From positions 290,692-354,691 of the forward strand of contig ML682128.1 in assembly GCA_007922195.1 (NCBI GenBank): 64,000 bases of DNA, in the 5' to 3' direction. The notes beneath the pieces are model-generated. The model made no database searches and was not told the origin of the DNA. It saw only the letters and a program-made list of their open reading frames with translations. Made by a program: the position numbers and the translations under genes. Shown here one piece after another: positions 34,870 through 46,082 of the stretch (position 1 is its first letter; each line of letters begins with the position of its first letter). The stretch is from Podocnemis expansa (lineage: Eukaryota > Chordata > Testudines > Podocnemididae).

Positions 34870-36930
34870 ATATACATAGAACTGAGTTAGCTAGCCAAGT
34901 AGGGTCTGATCCAAAGTCCATTGAAAGCAGTTGAAAGAAACCTACTAACTGCAATGTCCAGTCACGCAGGACAGTTATGAGAATGAGTGATGGAAGCGTC
35001 AGTCCTACCTGTCTCACACAAAAGAGTAGTTTCATGGCCTTGATGACTTGCATCTCTTAACATCTACTTAGCGGACATTTTCTGATACTCCAGAAAGCTG
35101 CTAGTAAACAGGATGAAATATCTACCTAAACTCTTCATGCTGAGCAGTCAAGGTTAAATGGATTCTCCAGCCTCAGTCCTTGTTCTTGGAAAATTCATAG
35201 AAAAGCCAAAGCTATTAGAATAACTGTGCATAGAAAAACTCAGCCAAACTCCCTACCTTCTTTCCCACAGCCATTCTCCATCTATGTACAGAGTAAACAT
35301 ATAAACAGCAAAACTACTTTCAGCTAGCGAAATCTTACAGGAAGGCACTTGTGTTAAGCACAAAAACACTTTCACAGAACTTGGCAAATAAAGGGTACAT
35401 CTTCACTGAAAAAAAAAACGAAATCCAAGTAGAGACAAGGTACAGGTACTCTTAGTGTTGCTCATCGAGGTCAAACCTACACCCTTACTGGGGTTTACCT
35501 TGTTTAATTACATCAAGGTAAAAATGAAAAGCTTCTTTCCACAAGGATTTTAGCTGAGTTAGCTCTCTTGAATTAGCTCTCAGAATAAAAGCAGACCTAC
35601 TTTTGTGATGAAGATAAACCAGGGCACCATTTCAGATTATAGGGGGACGGTAGTGGGAAAGGCAACTTTCACCTGGATTCCAAGGGCTAGTTACACACAT
35701 TAAAACTTCAGGTTCTTTGCAGATAATAATGTAGAAATTATCTGATAGGAGCACTATGTCTAATTTCTATATGAAGTAAGAAAATTAAATAATATTAGTC
35801 CCATTCAGTTCTAATACTAACACTTTCTGACATTTTGTGTCAAATCACTTAAAGGACACTGGTTAGATTTGAAATTTTAATGTATAATTTTACTTTTAAA
35901 TACAACAATGGAAACAGTTGTAGAAAAATCTAGATTACTTTCTATCATTTAGGCTATTTGTTTTTTTTTCCAGGCTTGTAACAGATCATTTAGCCTCTGG
36001 AAACATCCTACTAGGGTAAGGCCTCTGAGTTTATACTGCACCTGCCTGGGGACTTAGGAGTGTTACCATTCTACAAATAATAGAGCAGGGTCAGGAACTG
36101 ACTTAAAACAGGAATGAAACTGACATTTTCAAAGTATTGCCTACCTCGAAGGTTCAGAAATCCTGAATCAGGCTCACCAAGAACCATGAGATTATCTTAA
36201 AAATCATGATATTATTTTAGTAGTTCTTTTTACTTGCTTGCTGCTTTTTGAGCCTTCAGGACACACAAATTTGAAGTTTCTCCACAGCTATGAGGGTTAG
36301 AAAACTTACTTTTTCTCTTCAAATGAAGGCTGAAATCCTCACATATCCTCTTGACTCCAGGAACTGGAGCTTTAAACATTGTGAGACTCCAGAGAGTTGA
36401 TAATGCTGCTTTCACTTCTAGTTAAAAGCTATTTACTTTCCAGAAGGCACTAAACCACAACCCTACAATAACTAAATTTCAGTTCTCACAGAATATTTAA
36501 AACCAAACACGAAGAAAATTCCACTTTTTAAAGTTGAGAAAAATATGGGGTCTTCTTAGATGTATCAGGGCCACTGCAGGCAGGAAAGGAAAATAAACAG
36601 GCAAAGAGAGTCTAGGCAGCTTTTCCTCTTGAAAAACTGTTGGAGGTTCGAATTTTCCAATCCGCCATCAGGTAAAACTTGTATTGCCATCAATGCCTCC
36701 ACTCAGAGATATTAACACACACTCATTAACCATACACTTCTTTCTTAAATGTCTGAGCCATCTTCTCCAGAGCTACACATTTCATACGCATTGGCTCAGA
36801 GACTACATTCTCTAGCATATTCTGAACAGCACTGAGATCACAGATGTTGCCCAGTGAATAACACAAACATGATAATAATCATGGCCTTTATGGACTCTGT
36901 GGATAGAATTTCTGTTCTTTATTGTAGAAT
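34870..36930. other. Intergenic stretch, little recognised
   Basis: AT-rich. GGGTACATCTTCACTG at about 35393 may be a decayed MITE terminus. No gene supported. Confidence 0.35.
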
Positions 36931-36940
36931 TGTGCTGAAT

Positions 36941-37350
36941 CAGTGGCATTGCTGGGGCTCAAGCCCTGAATCAAAATGCCAGTGCCCTGAGTCCTGCCAG
37001 GGACTTGCAACAAGGCCAGTGATGGTGAGAGCTGGGGCTGGGCCTGGGCCACCACAGTGGGGGTATCAGGCACCAGCCCCCACCCCAGCCTGGAACCCTC
37101 TGATGGTGTGATCCAGTCCTGACTTGGGTCAGGGACCTGGGGCTAGGCCACCTGCAGCAGCAGTATCAGCTCCAGCCCCAACCCAGCCAGGGACCTGGGA
37201 CCAGGCTGCTGGCCAGCTGTGGCAGGAGTCCAATCCAGTTCCTTGATTGGGCCCAGGGGCCAATTTGGCTCAGGGGGTGGGGCTGCATGGCAGGGGATGG
37301 AACCTGGGACCCCAGGTCCTGCCCCTTTCTTCAGGGCAGTGCTGCCCCTG
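36941..37350 (+). mobile_element. GC-rich non-autonomous hAT family, copy 3
   Basis: The left end CAGTGGCATTGCTGGGGC and the inverted right end CAGGGGCAGCACTGCCC are flanked by TGCTGAAT (36933-36940) and AGCTGAAT (37351-37358), matching at 7 of 8 bases. Internal words (CCAGTGCCCTGAGTCCTG, CAGGGACCTGGG) are shared with copies 1, 2 and 4. Confidence 0.88.
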
Positions 37351-37679
37351 AGCTGAATACAGCTGAACCCATAAGAATCTGAGGCATAAACACATCAGAT
37401 GCTCATAAGATACTTTCTCATTCCTTTCTCTTCTCAGGCTCAGAACAAGAAGTGACAAAACAGAATTGTTTTCAGTTAAAACATAAAGTTGTTCAGCAGC
37501 CGTTGCTCTACAATCCAGCATGGAGCAGCAACTCCCACCTGTTGGGAGTTAAGTGATTTTCCCTCATCTGACTCTCATTCTTTCTGTCTTTCGTCATCTT
37601 TCCTGACCTCTGTGGTGCTTTTTATGCTGTCATCTATGACATCCTTCCCAACTGCATAGGACTGTTTGCTAGAGTCTTA

Positions 37680-38021
37680 GGGTGTGTTCACACAGCAGTC
37701 TTATTTTGAAACAACAGAGGTTGTTTCAAAATAAGAAACGCCACGTTCACATGAAGTACCATTGTTTCAAAGCAATTTAAACCCCATTTGGTGAGGAAAT
37801 AATGTTGTTTCGAAACGATTGTTTTGAAACAATCCCGTCAGAACATGTTATTTTGAAATGACAGTGACTCGTTTTGAAATAACTGTTATCCAAACATGCT
37901 ATTTCGCTTTGAGCTTTTTTCCTTAATCCAAATTAACTTATTTCGAAATAACGCTTTATTTCGATACAAGTTGTTTCGAAACAACTTGTATCAAAATAAC
38001 CCCCTGTATGTGAACATAGCC
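37680..38021. mobile_element. Harbinger-type MITE with TTA duplication
   Basis: The ends GGGTGTGTTCACACAGCAG and (inverted) GGCTATGTTCACATACAGG are flanked by TTA on both sides (37677-37679 and 38022-38024). The interior is made of TTATTTTGAAAC/GTTTCGAAATAA palindromes. Length 342 bp. Confidence 0.9.
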
Positions 38022-38094
38022 TTAGAGAATGAGGCCTTCTTGGTTTTACTTATATCTATCAGACTCCTCTTTTTTTTCATGACATTAAGTAGAA

Positions 38095-38425
38095 AGATTG
38101 GCTGGTCCAGGGGATGGGGAGCTAGGCCCTGAGAGACCTGGATTCTACTTCCTCCATGGACTTCTTGTATGATGTTAGAGTCACAGTTTCAAAAGTTTTA
38201 AGGTACTCAAAGATGCAGCGAGGCATTCAGTGGCGTTTACAAACCTTATAGGTACTTCTGAAAATTTCATTCGATGCCTAAATCTCTTTGAAAATCTGGC
38301 CCTTATTCTCTCTGAGCATCAGTGCCCCATTTCACAATGGGGAGAACATCACTACTCTACCTCACAGAGGGGCCATGAGAAGGAATGGGTTAGATATTGT
38401 GAGGCATTTAGACCTGACAGCAATG
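38095..38425 (+). repeat. MIR-like SINE
   Basis: A MIR-like head (CTAGGCCCTGAGAGACCTGG, then CTTGTATGATGTTAG) and tail (CATTTCACAATGGGGAGAAC, then CTCACAGAGGGGCCATGAG) are recognisable with extra sequence between them. Confidence 0.65.
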
Positions 38426-38661
38426 GTGCTACATGCTACCCCTTCCCTTGGTTTTGGCCTTTTCTTTTCACTTATTTCCCCTTCAAATCTCTCACTTTTC
38501 TGAATGTAAAACCCTGTCTGTATTTCTTCTGAGTTCCCTGCATTCTGTGTTCAGACCTGCTGTCCTCCACCCCCACATAGGGATTCCCATTTTACAGGCT
38601 CATCTAATGACTTCCAGATCTTCCAGATCCTTAATTTAATTACCAACTCCTTCTTAACTTA

Positions 38662-38929
38662 GCCCTAGTCTATACTCACTGCACTTTTTGTCAGCAGTCA
38701 ACAAGAGGTACACAAGATATGCAAAATTGTATCTTCTGTTGCCTTACCAACCCCCACATACCTCATTGCACATGCTGCACTAAGGCTACTGGAAATGCCT
38801 CCAGTTATGGGGCTGGAGTTACAGCATTGAGCTGTAGATCAATTAAGCACATCTCAACAGACTGCTCAATTGAACCCTGAAGAGCACACTGACATCAGTG
38901 AATTTGCCACCGCTAGTATAGACATACCC
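38662..38929. mobile_element. Harbinger-type MITE with TTA duplication
   Basis: The ends GCCCTAGTCTATACTCAC and (inverted) GGGTATGTCTATACTAGC are flanked by TTA (38659-38661 and 38930-38932). The 268-bp interior lacks the long TTCGAA palindromes, so this is a different subfamily, close to the one at 47.4 kb (both contain TTTTGGTCAG/TTGAAC-type words). Confidence 0.75.
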
Positions 38930-39589
38930 TTAGTCACCTTGCCTCTGTTTGTAAACAAAATATTGACTCCCTGTCCCAGGGGAGACTGGAAACAGCAGCT
39001 CTCCTCTGCAGACGTCACATTCCATGTTCAGCTGCCTTTGAGCTCCACCTGGTGCTAGGACCAGTGCTGAGTTTTGGGGGAGTGGTGGGGACATTTCTGC
39101 CTCCCAGAATGATGCTACTGATCAAAGACTGGAGGGAAAGAGTAAGTTAGATCCTCAGTTTTACCAGTGCAAATCCAGAGTATCTTTACTGACTTCAGTA
39201 ATGGAACAGTTTCCCCCAACTTTCTGACCCACCTGAATTACATTCTATCTTCTATGAAGTATCAAACCATTCCAGTGATGTTCAGTGAGAAGTTCCAAAG
39301 GGGTAATGAGGAGACAGAAGCTCTGTATTTGCCTTTTCACATTTGTGGCACCTTCCATGGCTTCATTGACCGTACTCAGCTTTTACACCAGTATAACCAT
39401 GAACAAATGCGACCCTCTTTCACTTTTTATTATTGGCAGATAGGTTTGTGTGGCTCTGAGAGTTTCTCTATTAATCTAATTTCTCTATAAATTTATCTTA
39501 TTTATCTGTCCTTCATCACCATGGTATCTAATTCCCTTCCTCTAAAGACTGAGAAAAGAGAGTGGTTTTGTTTCTTGCTCCTTTACAGA

Positions 39590-39920
39590 CCTTTTTCCAA
39601 CCTTGGGCAAATCACTTCACCTAAGATTCCTCAGCTGTAACAAGGGCAGAGTCATAATATCACAATATTTATCTAGCTCATGGGAGATGCTAAGAGGCTA
39701 AATTAATTAATGTTCAGATCCCCACAAGGAAGGTACCAGAGAAGAAAAAATACAATACATTTCTCAAAGCATCACCCAAGCGTTTTTATACTTTTTGTAG
39801 ATTGTTAGCTTCTGAGATAGCGACTGTGTCTTCCCTCTTTGTTTGTCCAAAGCCCAGCATAATGCAGACCTGTTGCTGACTGGGATCTCTGGGCGGAGGA
39901 GAGGCTATTTCAATACAAAT
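39590..39920 (+). repeat. MIR/L2-like 3' fragments
   Basis: CCTTGGGCAAATCACTTCACC and AGATTCCTCAGCTGTAAC are MIR core words. About 39795-39920 carries an L2-type tail (TAGATTGTTAGCTTCTGAG, then TTTGTTTGTCCAAAGCCCAG). Confidence 0.55.
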
Positions 39921-40929
39921 TAGTAATAATAATTCACATTTTATAGAATGTCATTTGATGAGGAGAAAAGAGATGTGTGTGTTCCTGGACATGCAAGGCT
40001 ATTTCTCTACTTAAAAGAAAATCAGAATAGAAAACAAGAAAAGATCTAGAGCAAGAATGAAATAAATGGTTAGACATCACCATCTACTGGTGATCATGGT
40101 TTGTTTTTCAAGAAGCAAATTAGTGTAATGAATTAGTCATGTAAGACTCTGTTTTCGTATGGATAAAAATTTTCAAGGTTAAGAGGAAAAGCTTGCCCAG
40201 GTAGTTATTACCAAGACAAACATGAGAATGTAGAAGGGTCTTTGTGACACCACAGAAAGTACTAGCCAGCTATCAATCTGGCCCATTTTTTCAGCTTTTT
40301 AAAAAGAGAGGCTTAATAGCATTTTTGAGATCATATTTGCTTTAACCTATAGTGCATATATACAGCTAAGAATTAGTATACTATTAACACTCCAGGAGGC
40401 ATGTGTTAACTGTTGTTCTATATCAAGAAATAAGAAAGACTGATTTGTTTTAATTATGTGTTATAATGTACATTGGTAAATTGAAATGTCAAAAGTTTTC
40501 CCTTCTAAATATGTATATATATTTGTATATGTTCATACACCTACACATGCATACAGTCTATGTTAAAGTGATTTAGATGACATTCAAGATGGATTCAAAA
40601 CTTTTAAAGTCTTATATAGTGCCTGCACAAAGTGCATTTCTCTCATTCTCTTCTGTTCAGAGTCACTTTCATGATTTCTGAACCTCTGCAATGACGGACC
40701 TGAAGCCACCAAAATTCAGTACATTTTAGAGCTAGTTCTAGGAAGTGACTTTGACCAAGTATAATAGAACATGACAAACTGGAAGGGATTCTGAAAAGAG
40801 TTACAACAGTGATTCAGTATCTGGAAGACTTCCTTACAGTGACACTAAAAACAACACTACTCCATTTAGTTTAAGAGAGGAGAGAATTTGGTTGCAGTCT
40901 GTAAGTTTGATAGTATGCTAATTCACCTG

Positions 40930-41180
40930 CTCATCCACCAATGTGATTTATGCCATCATGTGCAAGAAATGCGCCTCTGCTTTATATATTGGACAAACTG
41001 GACAATCTCTACACAAAAAGAATAAATGAGCACAAAAATGACATCAGAAATCTCAGCACTCTAAAACCAGTGGGTCAGCTTTTCAGTCTTTGCAATCACT
41101 CTGTTAATGATTTGCTAATTACTGTGCTCAAACAGATGAAAACTAAATCAAGGCTTCAAAAAGAAGTCATTGAAATTTAA
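40930..41180 (+). pseudogene. Penelope-like GIY-YIG endonuclease remnant
   Basis: Read across small frame changes, the segment encodes VIYAIMCKKC-like residues, then LYIGQTGQSL (the GIY-YIG 'YIGQT' signature), KRINEHKNDIRN and a CNHSVNDLL block. This order of Cys-containing linker, YxGQT, H..DI and HSV matches the C-terminal endonuclease of Penelope-like retroelements. The frame shifts between the YIG block and KRINEHK, so the domain is dead. Confidence 0.8.
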
Positions 41181-41375
41181 TTTATTTGCAAATTCTGTTG
41201 TACTGCTTCAGGACTTAATAGGGACATTGGATATTTCTCTCATTACAACAGGTTATTTGACCTCATCTCCCTCTGTATGCTGTTTGAATCTTTACAGTTG
41301 TTTTGATTTGCTGTTACAGTGTGACCTGTTCCCAGGACTTACACTTCCCTGCATTTATTTCCTCCCATTCTGTAA

Positions 41376-42966
41376 GGCTATGTCTACACTTAGAACCTTA
41401 GCTAGAATTAATTGAATTAGAACTAATCAAGTCGAACTAATAAAGATTAGTTCTAATTCAGTGAATTCGAACTAACATGGCCACACTAGGAAAACCAATT
41501 TGAACGAGCATGTCCATGGACAGGACTTGCTAGTTTGAATTGGAAGAGGGGCACCATGGGAGGTGTGGCAACATGGTCCCCTAGAAGGGCCATGCCCCCC
41601 ACCCAGTCCCCTGCTGGGCTACAGACCTCTGACCCATGCACAGGGAAAAGCATCCCCTGCCCAGCTCTAGTCATGGGAGAAGGCTAGAAGGCTGGCAGGG
41701 GATATTTTCCCCCTCCCTGGGCTCTGTGGAGCCAGGGCACTCTCCACCCCACAGTGCTGGCTAGTTGGGGGGAGAAGTGATTTCCCCGGCCAGGCTCCAG
41801 CAGCGCTGGGGGGCTGTGGATCCTTGTGTGGCTCCAGCCGCGCTATCCGGGTGCGGGGATGGGACCCCCATGCCCAACAGCAGTCCTGTTCCCCAGGTGG
41901 AGAGAAGGGATCTCCGTACTGGGCTGCAGCCCTGCTCCCTGGGCAGGTAGAAAAGATCCCCACGTGGGCTTCAGCTGTGCTCCCCAGCCCCGCATGGGGT
42001 TGCAGCCACGTTCCCCGGATGTGGGGATGGACTCCCATGTTGGGCTAGTGCCCAGCTAGCTGCACACGGGGACAGGACCCCCACGCATGGCTGGAGCCCT
42101 GCTGGCTGCGCATGGGATTGAGATCCCCACGTGTGGCTCCTGCCATGTGCTGGGGTCCCGTCCCCACACGTGACCAGTAGGGCTCCAGCCCGGCAGGGAG
42201 ATCCCATCCCAGCACTGGCAAGTGGCGCTCCAGCTGCACGCAGGGATCTCATCCAGCAAACGGGGCTCCAGCTGCATGTGGAGGTCCAGTCCCTGCACAC
42301 AGCCAGCAGGGCTCCACCCTAGTGTGGGGATCCTGTCCCCACACCTGTAAATGGGGCTCCAGCTGTGTGCATGGTTCTGTCCCCATGTGTGGCCAGCAGG
42401 GCTCCAGCTGCACGCAGGGGGTCACTTCCCCATGAGTGGCCAGTAGGGCACCAGCCCGGTGCAGGAATCCTGTCCCCACACTGGCAAATGGGGCTCCAGC
42501 TGTGCATGGGGGTCCTCTCCCCGTGCATGGTCAGCAGGGCTCCAGCCACGTGCAAGGCTCCCTTCCCTGGGTGTGGCCAGTGGGGCTACAGCCATGCATG
42601 GGGGTCTGGGGCCCCAACACTCCACCTACCCAGCCAGGGAACAGGGCCCTATTGGCCCAGTAAAAGTTTGGTTGGGGTCACCTTTCCTCCAGGGTACCAT
42701 GAACCCTGGGAGGAATGTCAGCCTGTTATTCAAACTAAAGGTAGTTCAAATTAACGTGGCTAGACGGCGTACATTTGAACTAGCCAGTTCCAATTGATGG
42801 TCACTTCCAAGTTATATGAGGCTTTATAACTTTGAAGCCTTGTCTCTTCAATTCAATCTAAGGAAAGCCTTAGGTTGAATTGGCAAAACTATGTGTAGCA
42901 ATGCTTTTTTTTTAATTTGACCTAATGTTTATTAGGTCAAATTAAAATGTGTGTGTAGACATACCC
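41376..42966. mobile_element. Large Harbinger-type MITE with internal minisatellite
   Basis: The ends GGCTATGTCTACACTTAG and (inverted) GGGTATGTCTACACACAC are flanked by TAA (41373-41375 and 42967-42969). Removing it and one TAA restores the Penelope-like sequence, as the related copy at 45.46 kb shows. The outer parts carry GAATTCGAACTAA-type palindromes. The central 0.9 kb is a GC-rich tandem array. At 1591 bp it is three to four times longer than its relatives, mainly because of the array. Confidence 0.93.
41770..42640. repeat. GC-rich minisatellite, ~46-bp unit
   Basis: Units start with GGGGCTCCAGC and contain CCTGTCCCCA and GTGGCCAGCAG. Starts near 42262, 42308, 42353, 42398, 42447, 42489, 42537 and 42584 give a period of 42-49 bp. 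Units diverge towards the left. Many overlapping open frames on both strands arise because the unit lacks stops; they are not genes. Confidence 0.85.
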
Positions 42967-42990
42967 TAAGTTCCACCATCTTCAAAGCTT

Positions 42991-43030
42991 CTGACAAAGT
43001 GGGATTTTCTCCCATGAAAGCTCATGCAAT
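42991..43030 (+). ncRNA. Hammerhead-like core (degenerate), Penelope-like repeat
   Basis: CTGACAA (42991-42997) stands where CUGANGA is expected. The stem is GTGGG/CCCAT (42999-43003 with 43011-43015), followed by GAAA (43016-43019) and GCTCATGC as a possible short stem III. The G-to-A change in the core and A instead of U at the cleavage position argue against activity. Confidence 0.5.
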
Positions 43031-43113
43031 AAATATATTTGTTAATCTTTAAGTGCCACAGGACTCGTTTGTTTGTTTTACTTAACTAGACTAACATGGC
43101 TGCCCTTTTGGAT

Positions 43114-44280
43114 CTTGATAGTAGATGGTTCTTTAATTAGCATACCAAAACATAACATGATCTACTGGCTGAAAGTTGAAGCCAGGCAAATTCAGACTAT
43201 TAATAAGGTTCAAATGTTAAACAGTGAAGATAAATAACCATTGGAACAATGTACCTGGGGGATGATTTATCTGTCACTGGAATTCTTGAAATCAAAGATG
43301 ACTGCCTTTCTAAAACACATGCTATAGCTCAACCAGAAGTTACAGGCCTGATGTAGAAGTCATTTGATAAAATTCTACTGCCTGTGTTGTTGTTGTTTTG
43401 TGGATGATTGTTACTGTCTTTCTAACCTCCAAATCTAGGAATCAATACTATATTCTACAACACACTGGAACTAAATTCTGGAGCCAGGACCCATTACGCC
43501 AGGGCTGAAAAAAATCTTTCCTTAATTCAGCAAGGTATTTGGAACGTACTTTTATAATATGTTAAATATTGTGGAAATATTGTCTGTCTGATATACCCAA
43601 GATACATCCTTTCTGATCTCATTTCACCCTAACTCTCAGTGATCACTGAAATTAGATTCAAAGCACAACTTCTGAAGAACTTTCTACTGTTCACTTTGAT
43701 GAGTTGTGTAGGTATTCTTTCAAATCTCCTGGTTTTCAAGCAAAAACACCATTAATATTGGATGCAAATATGTAAAAAGCACAATCTTTACTCCAGGCTC
43801 TGACAGTCATCAATCAGCTGCAATGAGTGAGAGGGCCAGAACTAGTGTAAACTGGCATAGCTCCTCTGAAATCAATGAGCAACACCTATTTAGGCAGCTG
43901 GCCTTTCATTTTAAACACAATAACAGTGTGAATTTCACAGTGTTGTACGTTTAAAGAAGTAAAAATATATTTGGAAAGAAATAGGTTTCTGATCTGCAAA
44001 AAATAATAGAAGCTAATAATCCACAAGTCAACAACAAATCAAAACCTCTATTGTAGTGAGTTTGTCAAGGGAGGATATGCAGGACTCAGTTTCTATACAC
44101 TTATGTCAACATAAGAAAGCTACACAGGGACAAATCAATGACAAATTTTATTTCTATTACAGATTTATCTTCCACATACTTTTCAGTTCAACATGCAGAT
44201 TCTCCCATCTAGCTAAATCATACTAATGTAAATAAAGACCAAAACATTTAACTATCATGAGCTGCACTGGCAACATTAGA
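43114..44280. other. Intergenic stretch, nothing recognised
   Basis: AT-rich. No supported gene or repeat. Confidence 0.35.
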
Positions 44281-44379
44281 AAGAAAAGCTACACACAAAA
44301 GGGGCAGCCATGTTAGTCTCGTTCAGCAAAAGAAGGAAGAAGCCCTGTGGCACTTAAAGACTAACAGATTTATTTATCA

Positions 44380-44420
44380 CATCAGCTTTTGTGGGAGAAA
44401 AACTCACTTCATCAGGTGCT
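44380..44420 (-). ncRNA. Hammerhead-like core, Penelope-like repeat
   Basis: On the minus strand CTGATGA is a perfect core box. It is followed by a stem of GTGAG...CCCAC type (one mismatch), AAAA in place of GAAA, and GCTGATGTG. It has the best first box of the copies here but a mutated second box. Confidence 0.5.
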
Positions 44421-44589
44421 TTGAAGAGCGGGGAACTTACAGAGTGGGATGAAAATAAATGCAAGGGAGTGTAAGACATGGAATCAGGTCATACAGTACC
44501 AGCAAATTAGAGCTGTTGTTAAGATTCAAACACTGGGAAGGCGCACATAGAGGAGGGTGAAGTCAAATCACCCTTTGTGATGGGAAAAG

Positions 44590-45123
44590 AAGCCATAGTC
44601 ACAATTTAATCCTGCTTTCATGCAATCAAGTCTGCGTATCATTTTCAATTCAGCTGTTTCTCTTTGAAGTCTTGATGTACCATTGACTTGCTTGAGCATA
44701 CTTGTTAGCAAGTCATCCACAGAGTGATTACAAACATGGAACTGCTCAGCAACTGGTTTTCGTGAGTTGTGATTTCTGATGTCACTTTTGTCCCCATTTA
44801 TTCTTTTGCACAGAGATTGTCATGTTTGTCCAATGTATATGGTGTTCGGGTATTTCTGGCACATGATGGCATAAATAACATTAGTAGATGAGTTGGTGAA
44901 TGAGCCCTTGATGGAGTAGCTGGCTTGATTACATCCTATGATGGTGTCTTGTGCAGATATATGGGCAAAGTTGGCAATGTGGTTTGTTGCAGCGGTGTGT
45001 GCCTGCTTTAATGTTTCTGTTGTTAGGTCTGTAGTTGCTGGTGAGTATCTGTTTAAGGTTGGGGGGGCTGTCTGTAGGCAAGGAGAGGTCTGTCTCCCAA
45101 CACTTGAGAGAGTGAGGGGTCAT
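44590..45123 (-). pseudogene. Penelope-like linker and GIY-YIG endonuclease remnant
   Basis: The first 64 codons (45123-44929) are LSLPTDSPPNLKQIL...RPNNRNIKAGTHRCNKPHCQLCPYI, containing the Cys-rich linker that precedes GIY-YIG in Penelope-like proteins. Further on come NVIYAIMCQKYPNTIYIGQT, an in-frame TGA, QSLCKRINGDKSDIRN, FHVCNHSVDDLL and RLQRETAELKMIRRLDCM. All endonuclease blocks are in order, but the frame is broken at least twice. It cannot encode an active enzyme. Confidence 0.85.
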
Positions 45124-45280
45124 CTTTTAGAATAGGCTGTAGATCCTTAATGATCTGTTGTAGAGGTCTGAGTTGGGGGTTGTATGTGGTGATAAGCGGT
45201 GTTCTATTGTTTTCTTTCTTGGGACTCTCCTGCAGTAGTTGATTTCGAGATACCTGAATTGATATGCAGATTTGATTGTG

Positions 45281-45567
45281 TAAAAGCAGGATTAAATTGC
45301 AACTATGGCTTCTTTTCCCATCACAACAGCTGATTTGACTTCACCCTCCTCTATGTGCTGTTTCCCAGTGTTTGAATCTTAACAACTTCTCTGATTTGCT
45401 GTTACAGAATGACCTGATCTATGTCGTACACTCTCTTCCATTTATTTTCATCCCATTCTGTAAATTCCCCCATCTTCAAAGCTTCTGACAAAGTGGGATT
45501 TTCTCCCACGAAAGCTTGTGTCATGCAAAAATCTGTCAGTCTTTAAGCACCACAAGACTTTGCTTCT
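45281..45567 (+). mobile_element. Inverted partial copy of the Penelope-like 3' region
   Basis: From GTAAAAGCAGGATTAAATTG to GTCTTTAAGCACCACAAG this is the inverse of 44300-44620 with moderate divergence. It contains CTGACAA, a perfect GTGGG/CCCAC stem (45493-45497 with 45505-45509) and GAAA (45510-45513). It serves as the 'empty site' reference for the MITE at 41376-42966. Confidence 0.82.
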
Positions 45568-46080
45568 TTTCTACAACATGGCATGTTCCAGCATCTGAAC
45601 GTTGGCATAAAAAGTATATCATGTACAAATTATGCACTTCAGTTCTAATGTGACACAGAACACATGTGGACTGCTAAACCTGCCAAAACACAGGCATCAG
45701 AGGGATTTTTCAGGACTATATCCCAAATCTGTTGTGTTTTGGTGGCTTCACATCCATGAGTTTCATTGGCAGTCCCACAAATGTAAGCACAGAAACCAGG
45801 ATTGTGACTTAGGATAGGAAAAGAACAAATAAAGGGATTCTGTGCATTTCAGCTGCTATGGAGATAGCTCTTCACTCCCAGTATCATCTAGATTTCATCC
45901 CATGCAGTGTTGACTGAAACTGGCATCCTGTCTGGTCTAGTGAACACAATTTTCAGGCGTACAATGAGCTCAAAACTCAAAATGAAGCCATCAGGAGCTG
46001 TGAATGCCCATCTACTCTAAAAATGTACTGTTCTCTACCTGCACAGCAGACGTTTGAAATATAATGAAAGCAATATGAAT
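45568..46080. other. Intergenic stretch, nothing recognised
   Basis: Ordinary sequence with no feature seen. Confidence 0.35.
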
Positions 46081-46082
46081 TA

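Larger units (their letters stand above)
40925..43113 (+). mobile_element. Penelope-like element with GIY-YIG remnant, split by a MITE
   Basis: On the plus strand the element reads the GIY-YIG endonuclease region (about 40930-41180), a spacer, and the terminal repeat. The repeat resumes at 42970 and runs through GTGGGATTTTCTCCCATG to TTGTTAATCTTTAAGTGCC and the closing ACTAACATGGCTGCCC. The 1591-bp MITE at 41376-42966 sits in the middle. The matching copy at 45.28-45.57 kb reads CATTCTGTAAATTCCCCC across the insertion point, which proves the join. The reverse transcriptase part is missing, so it is 5' truncated, as most Penelope-like copies are. Confidence 0.85.
44296..45280 (-). mobile_element. 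Penelope-like element, GIY-YIG part to terminal repeat
   Basis: On the minus strand the order is a linker with HRCNKPHCQLC (about 45020-44980), the GIY-YIG region, and the terminal repeat ending at 44296 (plus strand AAAGGGGCAGCCATGTTAG). The terminal repeat includes a hammerhead-like core. Upstream (5') parts, including the reverse transcriptase, are absent. At about 45280 it abuts an inverted partial copy (45281-45567). Confidence 0.87.

Noticed and set aside
41486..42797. Many open frames of 60-129 codons
   Set aside because: They come from a ~46-bp tandem repeat without stops; frames exist on both strands and change register between units.
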